The notes: generated from the sequence alone by a model not told the origin. A stretch of DNA of 47,640 bases from Bacillus sp. AFS037270 (GCF_002585305.1 NZ_NUNF01000023.1:65670-113309), one strand, 5' to 3'; numbered from the stretch's first letter, positions 1 through 7,710 are shown. Program-made: numbers and translations.

Positions 1-43
1 GGCCGAAAGGTTGCTTTTTAACCTTTTGGACGGATTAACTTAT
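1..43 (-). repeat. Dispersed intergenic repeat, truncated by the window edge
   Basis: Read on the minus strand, this segment (AATCCGTCC, then AAAAGGTT, a 7-nt A-rich loop, AACCTTT, CGGCC) matches the last ~45 bases of the window almost base for base, in opposite orientation. It also resembles part of a fuller copy near 26.9 kb. The hairpin AAAGGTT/AACCTTT is intact. Only the part inside the window is visible. Confidence 0.75.
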
Positions 44-165
44 GATTATTCAATTTAACAGCCATTTTCCTGACCCCTTATGTTAAAAAATATGACTATG
101 GTACTAAAAATGAAGAGAGAACCTGAAAAAGAACCATTTTATAGTAGGGGCTTTTGGGAAATCGC

Positions 166-192
166 AAAAAAAAAAGCCTTAATAAATAAGGC
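166..192 (-). terminator. Intrinsic terminator of the DUF445 gene
   Basis: On the minus strand a GCCTTA/TAAGGC stem with a 5-nt loop is followed by ten T residues. It lies a few bases past the stop codon of the DUF445 gene. Confidence 0.85.
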
Positions 193-196
193 AAAT

Positions 197-1453
197 TTAA
201 AAGAAAGCTCTAAACCCAACTAAGATAAGTCCTATCAAAAATCCGCAAACAGCTCCATTAACCCGGATCCATTGCAGGTCTTTTCCAACGTTAGTTTCAA
301 CCATGTTAATCAATGTTTTATCGTCCAATTTGTCTAAATTCTCTTTGACAAGCTTGCCAATTTTAGAATGATTTTTTTCCACAAAGGAAGAAAGCTTTGA
401 TTTAATCCACGTATCAATGGCCTCTATTTTTTCGGGGCTATTTTTTAATTCTGTTAACGTGTCATTTATAAATGGAAGTAAGTAATGATTTAAAAAGCTA
501 GGTTCTGCAACGAAATCGATAGCTTTTTGCTGAAACTGTTCTAATATATCATTAATTTGCTCTTGTGACTCCCATTTAGTAATGGCATGTGATTTCAAAT
601 TCGAAAGTTCTTCATAGATTTTTTCGTCTGTTTTAATTGATTCAAGCTTATTTCGGATATGAATCAATAAAGTTCGGCGATTTGGGTTATAGGGGTCGCT
701 ATAACTGGCAACACCTTTTTGGATTAGGTTTTGGATAATGTTACCCAATTTTTCCTCGTTAACAAGATTACTAAAAGACTTTAGGGCAAACTGCATAAAG
801 CCATCTGCTTTGATGTTTTCCACAGCATCCACTGCCATTCCGCCCAGCTTATATTTAGTGGAATCTTTCGCAGCCCATTCATCGATTTCCTTGAGAATGT
901 AATCTAAGGTTTTTTCGTCGTAATTTCGTTCTGTCACTTGCTTAATAAGTAAGGGAAGATATTTTTTTATATCCCAGTCATCTAATTTAGCTTTTAGTTC
1001 TTTTTCGATAATGGGTGTTAGCTTTCTTACCTCTATTTTTTTAATCAAGTGTTGAACAAGCGTGACGACATTTTTTTGTAGCGGTTGGGAATTTATTTCA
1101 GTCTCTAAAATCTCTATAAGCTTATTTGTGAAAGCAATCGTATTGATTTTTTTGCGAATACTTTCCTTAGTAAGCCACTCATTTTCAAGCATGGATATTA
1201 TTCCTGCAGTAATTCTTTGCCGGTTCTTTGGCAGCAGGGCAGTATGGGGAATTGGAATTCCCAGCGGATGTCGAAATAGTGCAGTTACCGCAAACCAGTC
1301 TGCTAGTCCACCGACGAGCCCTGCTTCAAAACCCCCCTGGAGGATATTTCCCCAAAATGAATCCTGCAATGGAATGGTAGCAATAAATCCGATTCCCATG
1401 ATTATAAGAGAAATAGTCGCTAAATGATGCGATTTATTTTTCTGTTTTACCAT
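197..1453 (-). CDS. DUF445 family membrane protein (YjiN-like)
   Basis: A 418-residue protein with a hydrophobic segment near residues 10-30, a conserved block GGLADWFAVTALFRHPLG at about 47-64 and a second hydrophobic segment at the extreme C terminus (about 400-417). Between these lies a long charged, probably helical region. This arrangement is typical of the DUF445 family, whose function is unknown. The GLADWFAVTALF block is of the YjiN type rather than the shorter B. subtilis YheB type, so I do not call it yheB. ATG is preceded by GAGGGG at 7-nt spacing. It is a single-gene unit with its own terminator and no informative partner. Family confident, role unknown. Confidence 0.85.
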   Translation of the reverse strand: MVKQKNKSHHLATISLIIMGIGFIATIPLQDSFWGNILQGGFEAGLVGGLADWFAVTALFRHPLGIPIPHTALLPKNRQRITAGIISMLENEWLTKESIRKKINTIAFTNKLIEILETEINSQPLQKNVVTLVQHLIKKIEVRKLTPIIEKELKAKLDDWDIKKYLPLLIKQVTERNYDEKTLDYILKEIDEWAAKDSTKYKLGGMAVDAVENIKADGFMQFALKSFSNLVNEEKLGNIIQNLIQKGVASYSDPYNPNRRTLLIHIRNKLESIKTDEKIYEELSNLKSHAITKWESQEQINDILEQFQQKAIDFVAEPSFLNHYLLPFINDTLTELKNSPEKIEAIDTWIKSKLSSFVEKNHSKIGKLVKENLDKLDDKTLINMVETNVGKDLQWIRVNGAVCGFLIGLILVGFRAFF

Positions 1454-1553
1454 CTTTGTACCCCTCGTTCTTAAATTATTATTAAATTAGTTAGTGCTAT
1501 TATCTCAATATAGTTGAAAGAAAAGCAAAAAAAACTACCCAAAAGAAAGAAAT

Positions 1554-1573
1554 TCCTCTCAGAGTTGAGAGGA
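1554..1573. terminator. Hairpin at the end of the 221-aa membrane protein gene
   Basis: TCCTCTC and GAGAGGA arms flank a 6-nt loop, overlapping the last codons and stop of the upstream minus-strand gene. The minus strand continues AATTTCTTTC and the plus strand GTTTTTA, so it may work in both directions. Confidence 0.6.
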
Positions 1574-2224
1574 GTTTTTATTCTGGGGTCTAATATGTGT
1601 GATGAGACCATCTAAATCGGTAATATAAAACTGTGTAACAGGGGCCTTTTTTAAGTAGTGTTCTTGGAGGAGAAGATAATAGTTTACCCTGTGCAGCGGA
1701 TCAAAATTTAACATAGGATATTCTTTATGGTCCTTCACATATTGATCAACCGCCTTTTGGACCATATCCATTTCAATTGGTATTAGTTTTTCATTTTCTT
1801 CGAATAGATCATAGGTCTCCTTTGACATATAAAATTTTTTATAAGGAATTCCGCCAAGATAGGGAGCAAGCTTCTCAAAATCAATGCTATTATCATCTTG
1901 AACTAAAATGGTACGGAAAACTCCTTTTGGAAGTTTATCAGAATATTCCCTAATGGCTTTACGCACTTGGTCGATCGTAACCTCAATTGGTGGATAGTTA
2001 ATAATAGAGTCATTATTAGACTTTTTATCATTTTTAGTTGTATCGCCTGGCATTTTAATATTTTTTGGGACTTTTGAATATACGGTTAGTCCACCAACTC
2101 CGATTACCAACAATATTCCTATTATGGTGAAGGTTGAATCAATTTCATACCAGTTTTCAAGAACCACTCCCAATTTATAGACAACATAAACAAAGATAGG
2201 AATGATGGCAATACCAAAAATCAT
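1559..2224 (-). CDS. Membrane-anchored protein of unknown function (possibly DUF3939)
   Basis: A 221-residue protein. Residues about 1-20 and 30-50 are hydrophobic and give two membrane segments; a polar Asn/Lys/Asp-rich linker follows at about 58-75. A soluble domain then runs from the VTIDQVRKAIREY block to the end. The domain has two helical stretches of similar wording (DQVRKAIREYSDKL and DMVQKAVDQYVKDH), suggesting an internal repeat, and ends with a YITDLDGLITHIRP block. It resembles the Bacillus DUF3939 group from memory, but I am not certain. ATG has AAAGGGG upstream at a somewhat long spacing. No partner gene suggests a function. Confidence 0.65.
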   Translation of the reverse strand: MIFGIAIIPIFVYVVYKLGVVLENWYEIDSTFTIIGILLVIGVGGLTVYSKVPKNIKMPGDTTKNDKKSNNDSIINYPPIEVTIDQVRKAIREYSDKLPKGVFRTILVQDDNSIDFEKLAPYLGGIPYKKFYMSKETYDLFEENEKLIPIEMDMVQKAVDQYVKDHKEYPMLNFDPLHRVNYYLLLQEHYLKKAPVTQFYITDLDGLITHIRPQNKNSSQL

Positions 2225-2546
2225 GAAGTCAGACCCCTTTCTTTGAAAGTTTTAGTAATAGTGAGAACTATTTAGTAAGAGGAAATTTATGTAATCTTTA
2301 TTATACCTAAAAAAGTTATTATTGTAACATAGATCCCAATTTATTACTATTTGAAAAAACATGGTTGACTAGTTTGGAATGATTATACGTTATACTTATT
2401 ATTTTACTTTTTATAGTAATCTTTTTAATGTATTAATAACAATTTTTTTAAAAATATTTCATTATTGATCCCTTTTTACTTTTCTAGTCAAAATAAATGT
2501 TGTAAAATAATCAAGCATTAAAAAGAGAGAAAATGGGGAGAAATCG
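2225..2546. other. AT-rich intergenic region between divergent genes
   Basis: No open frame with an SD site is visible. A TTGACT and a TATACT near 2365-2396 look promoter-like but are about 20 nt apart, too wide for a confident sigma-A call. Some promoter must lie here for the lipoprotein and the divergent membrane protein, but I cannot assign it. Confidence 0.5.
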
Positions 2547-3080
2547 ATGAAGAAATTTTTATTATCATTATCTGCCTTAACAATGGCCATTGGGCTAGCT
2601 GCTTGTTCAGCAAATGATGAGGAAAAAACTGACAAGAACGATACAACAAAAGAAGCAGCTGCATCTAAAGTCGATGTTAAGAAGGAATTGGTTAAATTTT
2701 ATATGGAAATTGGCAATAAGGTTAACGCAAAAGATGCTGATTTAAATTCATATATGGCAAAGGCAACTAAGGAAGATGCAGCGCCTGAAGAACTGCCAAC
2801 TGTTGAGGATAAGACAAAAGCTAGTGAATCTGCTGCTTCTGTTGCGGCTGAATTAAACAGCATCCAGGTTCCTTCAGAGCTTAGTGATCAAAAAGCTGAT
2901 CTTGAGGCCGCATTAAAGGACTATTCTGCATCATACCAAGTGAAAGCAGATGAATTGAAAAAAGATAAACCGTCAATTACTGCAGGGGATGACCTATTCG
3001 CACAAGGTGAAGAAAAACTAGGAAAAGTTTTTGAAGGGGCAAAATTATTTCCGCCAACCTTAGGTAAGCAAGTAAACTAA
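2547..3080 (+). CDS. Small lipoprotein of unknown function
   Basis: A 177-residue protein with a clear lipoprotein signal: MKKF, a hydrophobic core, and a lipobox LAAC with the lipidated Cys at residue 20. An Asp/Glu/Lys/Thr-rich linker follows (about 22-40). The mature part is mostly alpha-helical, Lys/Glu/Ala-rich and without cysteines or known catalytic motifs. It should sit on the outer face of the cytoplasmic membrane. The start has GGGGAG at about 6-nt spacing. It is a stand-alone gene ending at a bidirectional terminator shared with the convergent HesB-like gene. Confidence 0.8.
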   Translation: MKKFLLSLSALTMAIGLAACSANDEEKTDKNDTTKEAAASKVDVKKELVKFYMEIGNKVNAKDADLNSYMAKATKEDAAPEELPTVEDKTKASESAASVAAELNSIQVPSELSDQKADLEAALKDYSASYQVKADELKKDKPSITAGDDLFAQGEEKLGKVFEGAKLFPPTLGKQVN

Positions 3081-3090
3081 ATGAGAACCC

Positions 3091-3126
3091 AAAAGACCAG
3101 CCAATTTTCAAAACGGCTGGTCTTTA
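3091..3126. terminator. Bidirectional terminator between convergent genes
   Basis: An 11-bp stem (AAAGACCAGCC / GGCTGGTCTTT) with a 12-nt loop lies between the stop codons of the lipoprotein gene (+) and the HesB-like gene (-). A-rich and T-rich flanks allow use in both directions. Confidence 0.85.
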
Positions 3127-3131
3127 TCATA

Positions 3132-3434
3132 CTAATGAATGGCTTTTTCTTTATAGGTAATTTGAATTTCCTCAAGTGCTTCATCAACAGATAAGTATGT
3201 CTCGGTGTCTTTAAAAAACCATACATCATTTCCTTCTACATAAAAGGTAATTCCGTTCATTTCTTGTGCATAGCCGGCATCTGCAGGCTGCTCAATTGAA
3301 AAAGCAAGACTATAACCTTTATTCTTTTCTCCAAAGCCTGCATATTGAGGAAACAGGCGAATACTGATTGGCTTATTCATTTCAAATTCCTTCGTGAACC
3401 ATAAAGCAGCTTTTTCATCGATCGATATGAACAT
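3132..3434 (-). CDS. HesB/IscA-like (YneR-type) protein lacking cysteines
   Basis: A 100-residue protein with the fold pattern of the HesB-like YneR group: an N-terminal helix with an AALWFTKEF block, a RLFPQYAGFG strand-turn, an FYVEGNDVWFF block and an acidic C terminus. No cysteine is present, so the three-Cys iron-sulfur site of true IscA/SufA proteins is absent and cluster delivery is unlikely. In Bacillus these proteins have no established role. The ATG has only a weak SD-like AAAGG stretch upstream. Confidence 0.75.
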   Translation of the reverse strand: MFISIDEKAALWFTKEFEMNKPISIRLFPQYAGFGEKNKGYSLAFSIEQPADAGYAQEMNGITFYVEGNDVWFFKDTETYLSVDEALEEIQITYKEKAIH

Positions 3435-3716
3435 ATTCTTTACACCAACCTTTTAAGTTAATTATTCGTCATAAGGATAAGATGAAAGGTTAATATTAAA
3501 AATGTAAGCCCTCTATTCCTTATAGTGTAAGACTATAATATTTATAGTGAAATTAATGTGATAATATTCACATAAATAGGTTAATTAATTAAATGTTCAA
3601 TTTTTTGTTAGATTGTTCAAATTATAAAGGGCAGAATCTTTTTAAAATGGTTAATAAATTTAACTATTGTTGACGATTATGTGAATACGACCAGGGAGTT
3701 TATCCTTTGGAGGTGA
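3435..3716. other. AT-rich intergenic region
   Basis: Very AT-rich, with repeated TTAATTAATT-like stretches and no convincing promoter or conserved element. The 3' edge holds a strong SD for the mini-ORF described next. Confidence 0.45.
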
Positions 3717-3776
3717 ATGTGCTGTTTTTGTAACATATTTACAGTGAAAATGATGTTAAAATTAAGGGACAAATAG
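3717..3776 (+). CDS. Possible 19-aa leader peptide with Cys-rich start
   Basis: A GGAGG SD three bases before ATG opens a 19-codon frame beginning MCCFCN, with three Cys in the first five residues. It stops 16 bases before the next gene's ATG, which has its own SD. It could be a translated leader for the downstream coiled-coil gene or a chance ORF. The close SD spacing and lack of any comparison keep confidence low. Confidence 0.25.
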   Translation: MCCFCNIFTVKMMLKLRDK

Positions 3777-3792
3777 AAGGGAGGTTTGTTCA

Positions 3793-4089
3793 ATGGGCAA
3801 TGAATTTGAAAAATTACCAGAGAACGAACTGGATTTAAGAAGCTTAATTCAAACATTCAATGCTACATTAGAAACCATTGAAAAAAGGCTCTCAAGATTA
3901 GAAAAAATGGATAGCATTGAACATAGGGTGGAAGTAAATCAGATTGATTTGTCTGATATTAAAGATTCACTGCAGAGGATTGAAGAAACACACGGCATTG
4001 AACTTCAGCATGTAAATCGCCGGCTTGACTCCCATTTAGTGAAAATCGCGAAGCTAGAAGAAGAAATGATCATCTCAAAAAATAAATAA
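3793..4089 (+). CDS. Small coiled-coil protein of unknown function
   Basis: A 98-residue, highly charged protein without signal peptide, membrane segment or cysteine. Heptad-like spacing of Leu/Ile from about residue 17 to the end (TFNATLETIEKRLSRLEKM and later segments) predicts a nearly continuous coiled coil. It may oligomerise or act as an adaptor, but no function can be assigned. The start is well supported by GGGAGG at 8-nt spacing. A terminator follows immediately, so it is transcribed alone or with the 19-codon ORF upstream. Confidence 0.7.
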   Translation: MGNEFEKLPENELDLRSLIQTFNATLETIEKRLSRLEKMDSIEHRVEVNQIDLSDIKDSLQRIEETHGIELQHVNRRLDSHLVKIAKLEEEMIISKNK

Positions 4090-4099
4090 TCTTAAGTGG

Positions 4100-4131
4100 A
4101 GACTGTTGTCTTATACAGTCTTTTTATTTTT
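4100..4131 (+). terminator. Intrinsic terminator of the coiled-coil gene
   Basis: AGACTG/CAGTCT stem with a 10-nt loop followed by TTTTATTTTT, 10 bases past the stop. Confidence 0.8.
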
Positions 4132-4154
4132 GTCTATGTAGACATAGTAAAAGC

Positions 4155-4183
4155 AAAAAAATAGACCGAATGATTCGGCCTAT
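4155..4183 (-). terminator. Intrinsic terminator of the CNNM gene
   Basis: On the minus strand ATAGgCCGAAT / ATTCGGtCTAT forms an 11-position stem with one G-T pair and a one-base centre, so the top pairs must open to give a loop. Seven T residues follow. It lies just past the stop of the transporter gene. Confidence 0.8.
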
Positions 4184-4187
4184 TTTT

Positions 4188-5540
4188 CTATGAAAGAACT
4201 CCTGATTTTGTTACTGCCATTTGTTGAGTATTTGATTCTTCATTATTTGTGTTTTTTGTTACTTCAATATACTTGATATGATGTTCATCCATATCTAGAA
4301 TTTTAAAGGTATATGAATCGTGATGGATGATGTCGCCTTCTTTAGCTTCATAATTCTCAGTTAGAATCCAACCGCCTATTGTATCGACATCTTCATCATC
4401 AATTTCAACGCCTAATAAATCATTAATCTCACTTACTAAAACCTTTGAATCGATGATGTAATGATTTTCCTTAATCTTACGGATTTCTGAAATTTCATCC
4501 ATATCAAATTCATCCCGAATTTCACCAACAATTTCCTCGAGGATATCCTCGACCGTAACAAGTCCTGATGTTCCACCATATTCATCCATTAAGACCGCCA
4601 TATGAACACGATCTTTTTGCATCTTAACCAATAAATCATGAATAGGAATCGTTTCTATTACTCTAATAATCGGTCGAGTAAAGTTTTCTAGAGTTTGTGA
4701 TGAAAGATTTTCATTGCCAATTAAATCAGTCATGATTTCCTTGATATTGATTAAACCAATAATATGGTCTTTATCGCCATCAATGACAGGATATCTGGTA
4801 AATTTTTCTTCCCGTAAGACCTGAAGAAATGTTTCTAATGAATCGTCCTTTGATAAAGAAACCATCTCTGTTCGAGGTACCATGATTTCCTTGGCAATCC
4901 GGTTATCAAATTCAAAAATTTTATTTACATACTTAAACTCTGATTGGTTAATTTCGCCACTTTTATAGCTTTCAGACAGGATAATTCGAAGTTCTTCCTC
5001 CGTATGGGCAATTTCATTTTCCGATACCGGCTTTAACCCGAAAAGACTAGAAACAATCCGTGCAGACCCATTTAGTACCCAAATAAAAGGGTACATAATC
5101 TTATAAAATAAGATTAAGGGACGTGACATGACTAAGGTAATCAATTCTGCCTTTTGAATAGCAAGAGTTTTAGGTGCTAGCTCCCCAACCACAACATGAA
5201 GGAAAGTAATGGTCGCAAATGCAATCCCAACTGAAAATATTTGTGTTGCGCTCTCAGGCAAGTTCAATTTTAGGAATAGTGGGCTAAGCAAATGCTCGAT
5301 TGTCGATTCCCCAATCCAACCTAATCCCAAAGCAGTTATGGTTATACCCAGTTGACAAGCAGATAGATATTCATCTAAGTTTGATATCACTTTTTTTGCG
5401 GAAACAGCCCTCGAATTTCCTTCTTCAATTAACTGATCAATTCTTGAACTTCTGATTTTGACGATCGCAAATTCTGAAGTTACAAAAAAGGCAGTTAAGG
5501 CAATTAAAATGGCTATAATAACCAAGTTAAATATGTCCAA
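4188..5540 (-). CDS. CNNM/CorC-type transporter, MpfA/YhdP-like (copy 1)
   Basis: A 450-residue protein with the standard layout of the bacterial CNNM family: a DUF21 membrane domain (about 1-190, several hydrophobic segments, GELAPKTLA block), two CBS domains (about 205-330, EIMVPRTEMV and YGGTSGLVTVEDILEE) and a CorC/HlyC domain (about 345-430, DTIGGWI). B. subtilis MpfA (YhdP) of this family exports magnesium, and that role is a reasonable inference. The start is TTG with AAGGGA upstream. This SD is enclosed in a leader hairpin also found before the paralogue 1.9 kb away. The gene lies downstream of the MerR-type gene, as in the B. subtilis yhdP-yhdQ region, and they may be co-transcribed. 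Confidence 0.85.
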   Translation of the reverse strand: MDIFNLVIIAILIALTAFFVTSEFAIVKIRSSRIDQLIEEGNSRAVSAKKVISNLDEYLSACQLGITITALGLGWIGESTIEHLLSPLFLKLNLPESATQIFSVGIAFATITFLHVVVGELAPKTLAIQKAELITLVMSRPLILFYKIMYPFIWVLNGSARIVSSLFGLKPVSENEIAHTEEELRIILSESYKSGEINQSEFKYVNKIFEFDNRIAKEIMVPRTEMVSLSKDDSLETFLQVLREEKFTRYPVIDGDKDHIIGLINIKEIMTDLIGNENLSSQTLENFTRPIIRVIETIPIHDLLVKMQKDRVHMAVLMDEYGGTSGLVTVEDILEEIVGEIRDEFDMDEISEIRKIKENHYIIDSKVLVSEINDLLGVEIDDEDVDTIGGWILTENYEAKEGDIIHHDSYTFKILDMDEHHIKYIEVTKNTNNEESNTQQMAVTKSGVLS

Positions 5541-5548
5541 ATAAGTTC

Positions 5549-5586
5549 CCTTAGCCCGTTGGTGGACGGGTAAGGTGTCACCTCCC
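5549..5586 (-). promoter_or_regulatory. Leader hairpin sequestering the SD of the CNNM gene
   Basis: On the minus strand CCTTA-CCCG pairs with CGGG-c-TAAGG: nine base pairs with one bulged C and an 8-nt loop. The TAAGG arm includes the SD (AAGGGA) of the TTG-started gene. A second strong SD-like GGGAGGTG sits just upstream at 5579-5586 without a well-spaced start codon. The same arrangement precedes the paralogue at 7506. Confidence 0.55.
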
Positions 5587-5601
5587 AGTTATTTAAAAAA
5601 A

Positions 5602-6020
5602 TTAAGTCGTAACACTTAAAAGTGATTTCATAAGTACTGTTCGAAGCAGGCTAAGATTGCTGGTCAGCTTTTCTTTCTGATCCTCATCCAATTTTTCTAA
5701 AATGGGGATTAGGTCAAACAAGTCGCTATGCAGCTGCCTCATTTGCTGCGTTACAGCACTTACATGCTTATCAACCTCTGATTCCTGCAGGTTTTTTGCT
5801 TTGCGCATTTCTAGTTTTCTTTTAATCTCGTCTAATGGAAAGTGCAGACATTTACATTCCTCTATAAATTTCAAATCATCCAGTGCTTCATCCGAATAAA
5901 TGCGGTAGTTTGACTTAGAGCGTTCTGCCTTTAACAAGCCAATAGACGTATAATAGTCAATGGTGCGTTTCGAAACATGCGCTATTTCTGCTATTTCACC
6001 AATCCGATAGACAGCCCCAT
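5602..6020 (-). pseudogene. MerR-family regulator (YhdQ/CueR-like), apparent frameshift at start
   Basis: The frame contains a MerR N terminus: YRIGEIAEIAHVSKRTIDYY, then TSIGLLKAERSKSNYRIY, followed by a helical dimerisation region with ECKC near the middle. A good start (GAGGTGG, 4-nt spacing, ATG at 6020) is followed by four G residues, and that ATG leads to a stop after nine codons. One extra G would join ATG directly to the MerR frame as MGAVYRIGEIA. As written, the frame has no ATG, GTG or TTG before the DNA-binding helix; its first usable one is a TTG at 5937, inside the HTH. It is therefore a one-base deletion or a homopolymer sequencing error. The product would be about 140 aa if repaired. 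Location beside a CNNM gene matches B. subtilis yhdQ. Confidence 0.75.
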
Positions 6021-6053
6021 CTTACCACCTCTATATTTTACAAATTAACAATA

Positions 6054-6082
6054 ATTATAAAGAAATTAAACTGTACAGTCAA
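6054..6082 (-). promoter_or_regulatory. Sigma-A promoter of the merR-CNNM unit
   Basis: TTGACT, 17 nt, TATAAT on the minus strand, about 35 bp upstream of the merR start. The spacer contains the palindrome ACTGTACAGT next to the -35 box, a possible operator. The 17-nt spacer is not the long 19-20 nt type of classic MerR-activated promoters. Confidence 0.75.
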
Positions 6083-6171
6083 ACGTTCTAGTTTAGATAG
6101 TAATATATACTTATATTTTATGGGGAATTCCCGTAAGTATGAATATAAAAAACTAAATATTACAAAAAATG

Positions 6172-6214
6172 TGTAAAAAAATATAACGCCCCGATTTACT
6201 CGGAGGCGTTTTTA
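6172..6214. terminator. Terminator at the end of the second CNNM gene
   Basis: AACGCC-CCG / CGG-a-GGCGTT stem overlapping the stop codon. The minus strand continues ATATTTTTTT, and the plus strand also has TTTTTA. Confidence 0.75.
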
Positions 6215-7506
6215 TCAACCTTACTTACTTCAATATAGACTATATGATGACCTTCGATTTCTTTTATTTGAAACGTGAAACCTTCTTTTTCAATTGAATC
6301 ACCCTTTTTGACATCAAACTTTTGCGTTAAAAACCATCCGCCAATTGTGTCTACTTCTTCTTCTTCAAGCGTTGTTCCCAGAAGGTCATTTACCTCGCTT
6401 ATTAGAACTTTCCCATCTAAAATATAATGATATTCACCCTTTTTTTGGATAAGAGGAAGCTCATCCAAATCAAATTCATCTCGAATCTCACCGACAATTT
6501 CCTCGAGAATATCTTCAACGGTGACAATCCCTGCAGTACCGCCATATTCATCAGATAATACCGCCATATGGGAGCGGTTTTTTTGTAATTTCACTAAAAG
6601 CTCCTGAATAGGGATATTTTCAATTACATGAATAACAGGTTTGATATAGGGGAGAAGGGGCTGTTCCCCAGTACATTTTTGCTGAATACAATCGGTAAGG
6701 ACCTCTTTAATATTCACCACTCCCAGAATATTATCTTTATCACCGTCAATGAGGGGATATCGGGTATATTTTTCCTCGCGGACAATTTCGATAATTTCCT
6801 CCATTGTCGCATCTCTTGAAAGGGTGACGATTTCAGTCCTTGGTACCATAATTTCCTTTGCAATTCGATCGTCAAATTCAAAAATATTATTCATATAACT
6901 ATATTCCGAATGATTGATCTCGCCGCTTTCATAGCTTTGCGACAGAATTATCCGCAGTTCTTCTTCAGATAAAACAATCTCTTGCTCAGAAGTTGGTTTA
7001 ATCCCGAATAATCCCGTTACAAACCGGGCAGACCGGTTTAGAATCCAAATAAAGGGGTACATCAACCGATAAAAAAGTATCATTGGTTTTGCAAAAAGCA
7101 TAATGATTTGTTCTGACCTTTGAATCGCAAACGTTTTTGGTGCTAATTCACCAATAACAACATTGAAAAAGGTAATGATAGAAAAAGCAAGAATAAAGGA
7201 GATCACTTGTTTCAATGATTGCGGTAACTGAATCCAATTAAAAATAGGTTCTAAAAGTCTACGGACTGTTGGCTCTCCTAACCAGCCCAAGATTAAGGAA
7301 GTAATCGTAATCCCGACCTGTGTGGCTGATAAATACCCATCTAAATTAGAAATGAGTTTTTTTGCTGCTTCTGCTTTTTTATTACCTTCTGAAATTAATT
7401 GATCTATTCTAGTCGTCCGCACCTTTACCATGGCAAATTCTGATGCAACAAAAAATGCGGTAAAAGTAATCAGTATAGCGATAATTAAAACGTTCATCCA
7501 AATCAT
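6196..7506 (-). CDS. CNNM/CorC-type transporter, MpfA/YhdP-like (copy 2)
   Basis: A 436-residue paralogue of the copy at 4188-5540 with the same order: DUF21 membrane domain (about 1-190, GELAPKTFA), CBS pair (about 205-335, EIMVPRTEIV and YGGTAGIVTVEDILEE) and CorC/HlyC domain (about 350-430, DTIGGWF). Similarity runs through the whole length, pointing to an old local duplication around the merR gene. Magnesium or related divalent cation export is inferred from the family. The ATG has an AAGGTG SD at 4-nt spacing, but that SD is paired within a leader hairpin. The gene ends at its own terminator. Confidence 0.85.
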   Translation of the reverse strand: MIWMNVLIIAILITFTAFFVASEFAMVKVRTTRIDQLISEGNKKAEAAKKLISNLDGYLSATQVGITITSLILGWLGEPTVRRLLEPIFNWIQLPQSLKQVISFILAFSIITFFNVVIGELAPKTFAIQRSEQIIMLFAKPMILFYRLMYPFIWILNRSARFVTGLFGIKPTSEQEIVLSEEELRIILSQSYESGEINHSEYSYMNNIFEFDDRIAKEIMVPRTEIVTLSRDATMEEIIEIVREEKYTRYPLIDGDKDNILGVVNIKEVLTDCIQQKCTGEQPLLPYIKPVIHVIENIPIQELLVKLQKNRSHMAVLSDEYGGTAGIVTVEDILEEIVGEIRDEFDLDELPLIQKKGEYHYILDGKVLISEVNDLLGTTLEEEEVDTIGGWFLTQKFDVKKGDSIEKEGFTFQIKEIEGHHIVYIEVSKVDKNASE

Positions 7507-7546
7507 TTAGCACCTTACAAAGGGTAAGGCATGCCACCTCACTTAC
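7507..7546 (-). promoter_or_regulatory. Leader hairpin with five-codon ORF before CNNM copy 2
   Basis: On the minus strand CCTTAC pairs with GTAAGG across a 5-nt loop, extended by two G-T pairs, and the 3' arm holds the SD (AAGGTG) of the downstream gene. The 5' arm lies within a five-codon frame at 7532-7515 (ATG CCT TAC CCT TTG TAA, M-P-Y-P-L). That frame is preceded by GTGAGGTGG. Translation of the mini-ORF would unfold the hairpin. The CNNM leader at 5549-5586 shares the G-rich upstream box, CCTTACCC and the SD-sequestering fold. Confidence 0.55.
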
Positions 7547-7664
7547 TTTTTACTCTATGTAATGATTATTCCCTATAATTCCAACTTCTAACTTTTTCAA
7601 ATTGCCAAGTTTTCTTTTATTATTTCAAATATGACTCTTATTAGCAAATTAGCTATCAATTCAA

Positions 7665-7690
7665 CAAAAAAAGCAGCCATGTTGGCCGCT
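7665..7690 (-). terminator. Intrinsic terminator of the acetyltransferase gene
   Basis: AGCGGCC / GGCtGCT stem (one mismatch) with a 5-nt loop, followed by seven T residues on the minus strand. Confidence 0.75.
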
Positions 7691-7710
7691 TGATCATTGG
7701 TATTATGGTA

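Noticed and set aside
1062..1427. 121-codon plus-strand frame opposite the DUF445 gene
   Set aside because: Lies fully antisense inside a well-supported gene, no SD, protein-like only because of the complementary strand.
6110..6146. Imperfect inverted repeat around GGGAATTCCC upstream of merR
   Set aside because: It lies upstream of the -35 box and arms are interrupted; could be an operator but there is no independent support.
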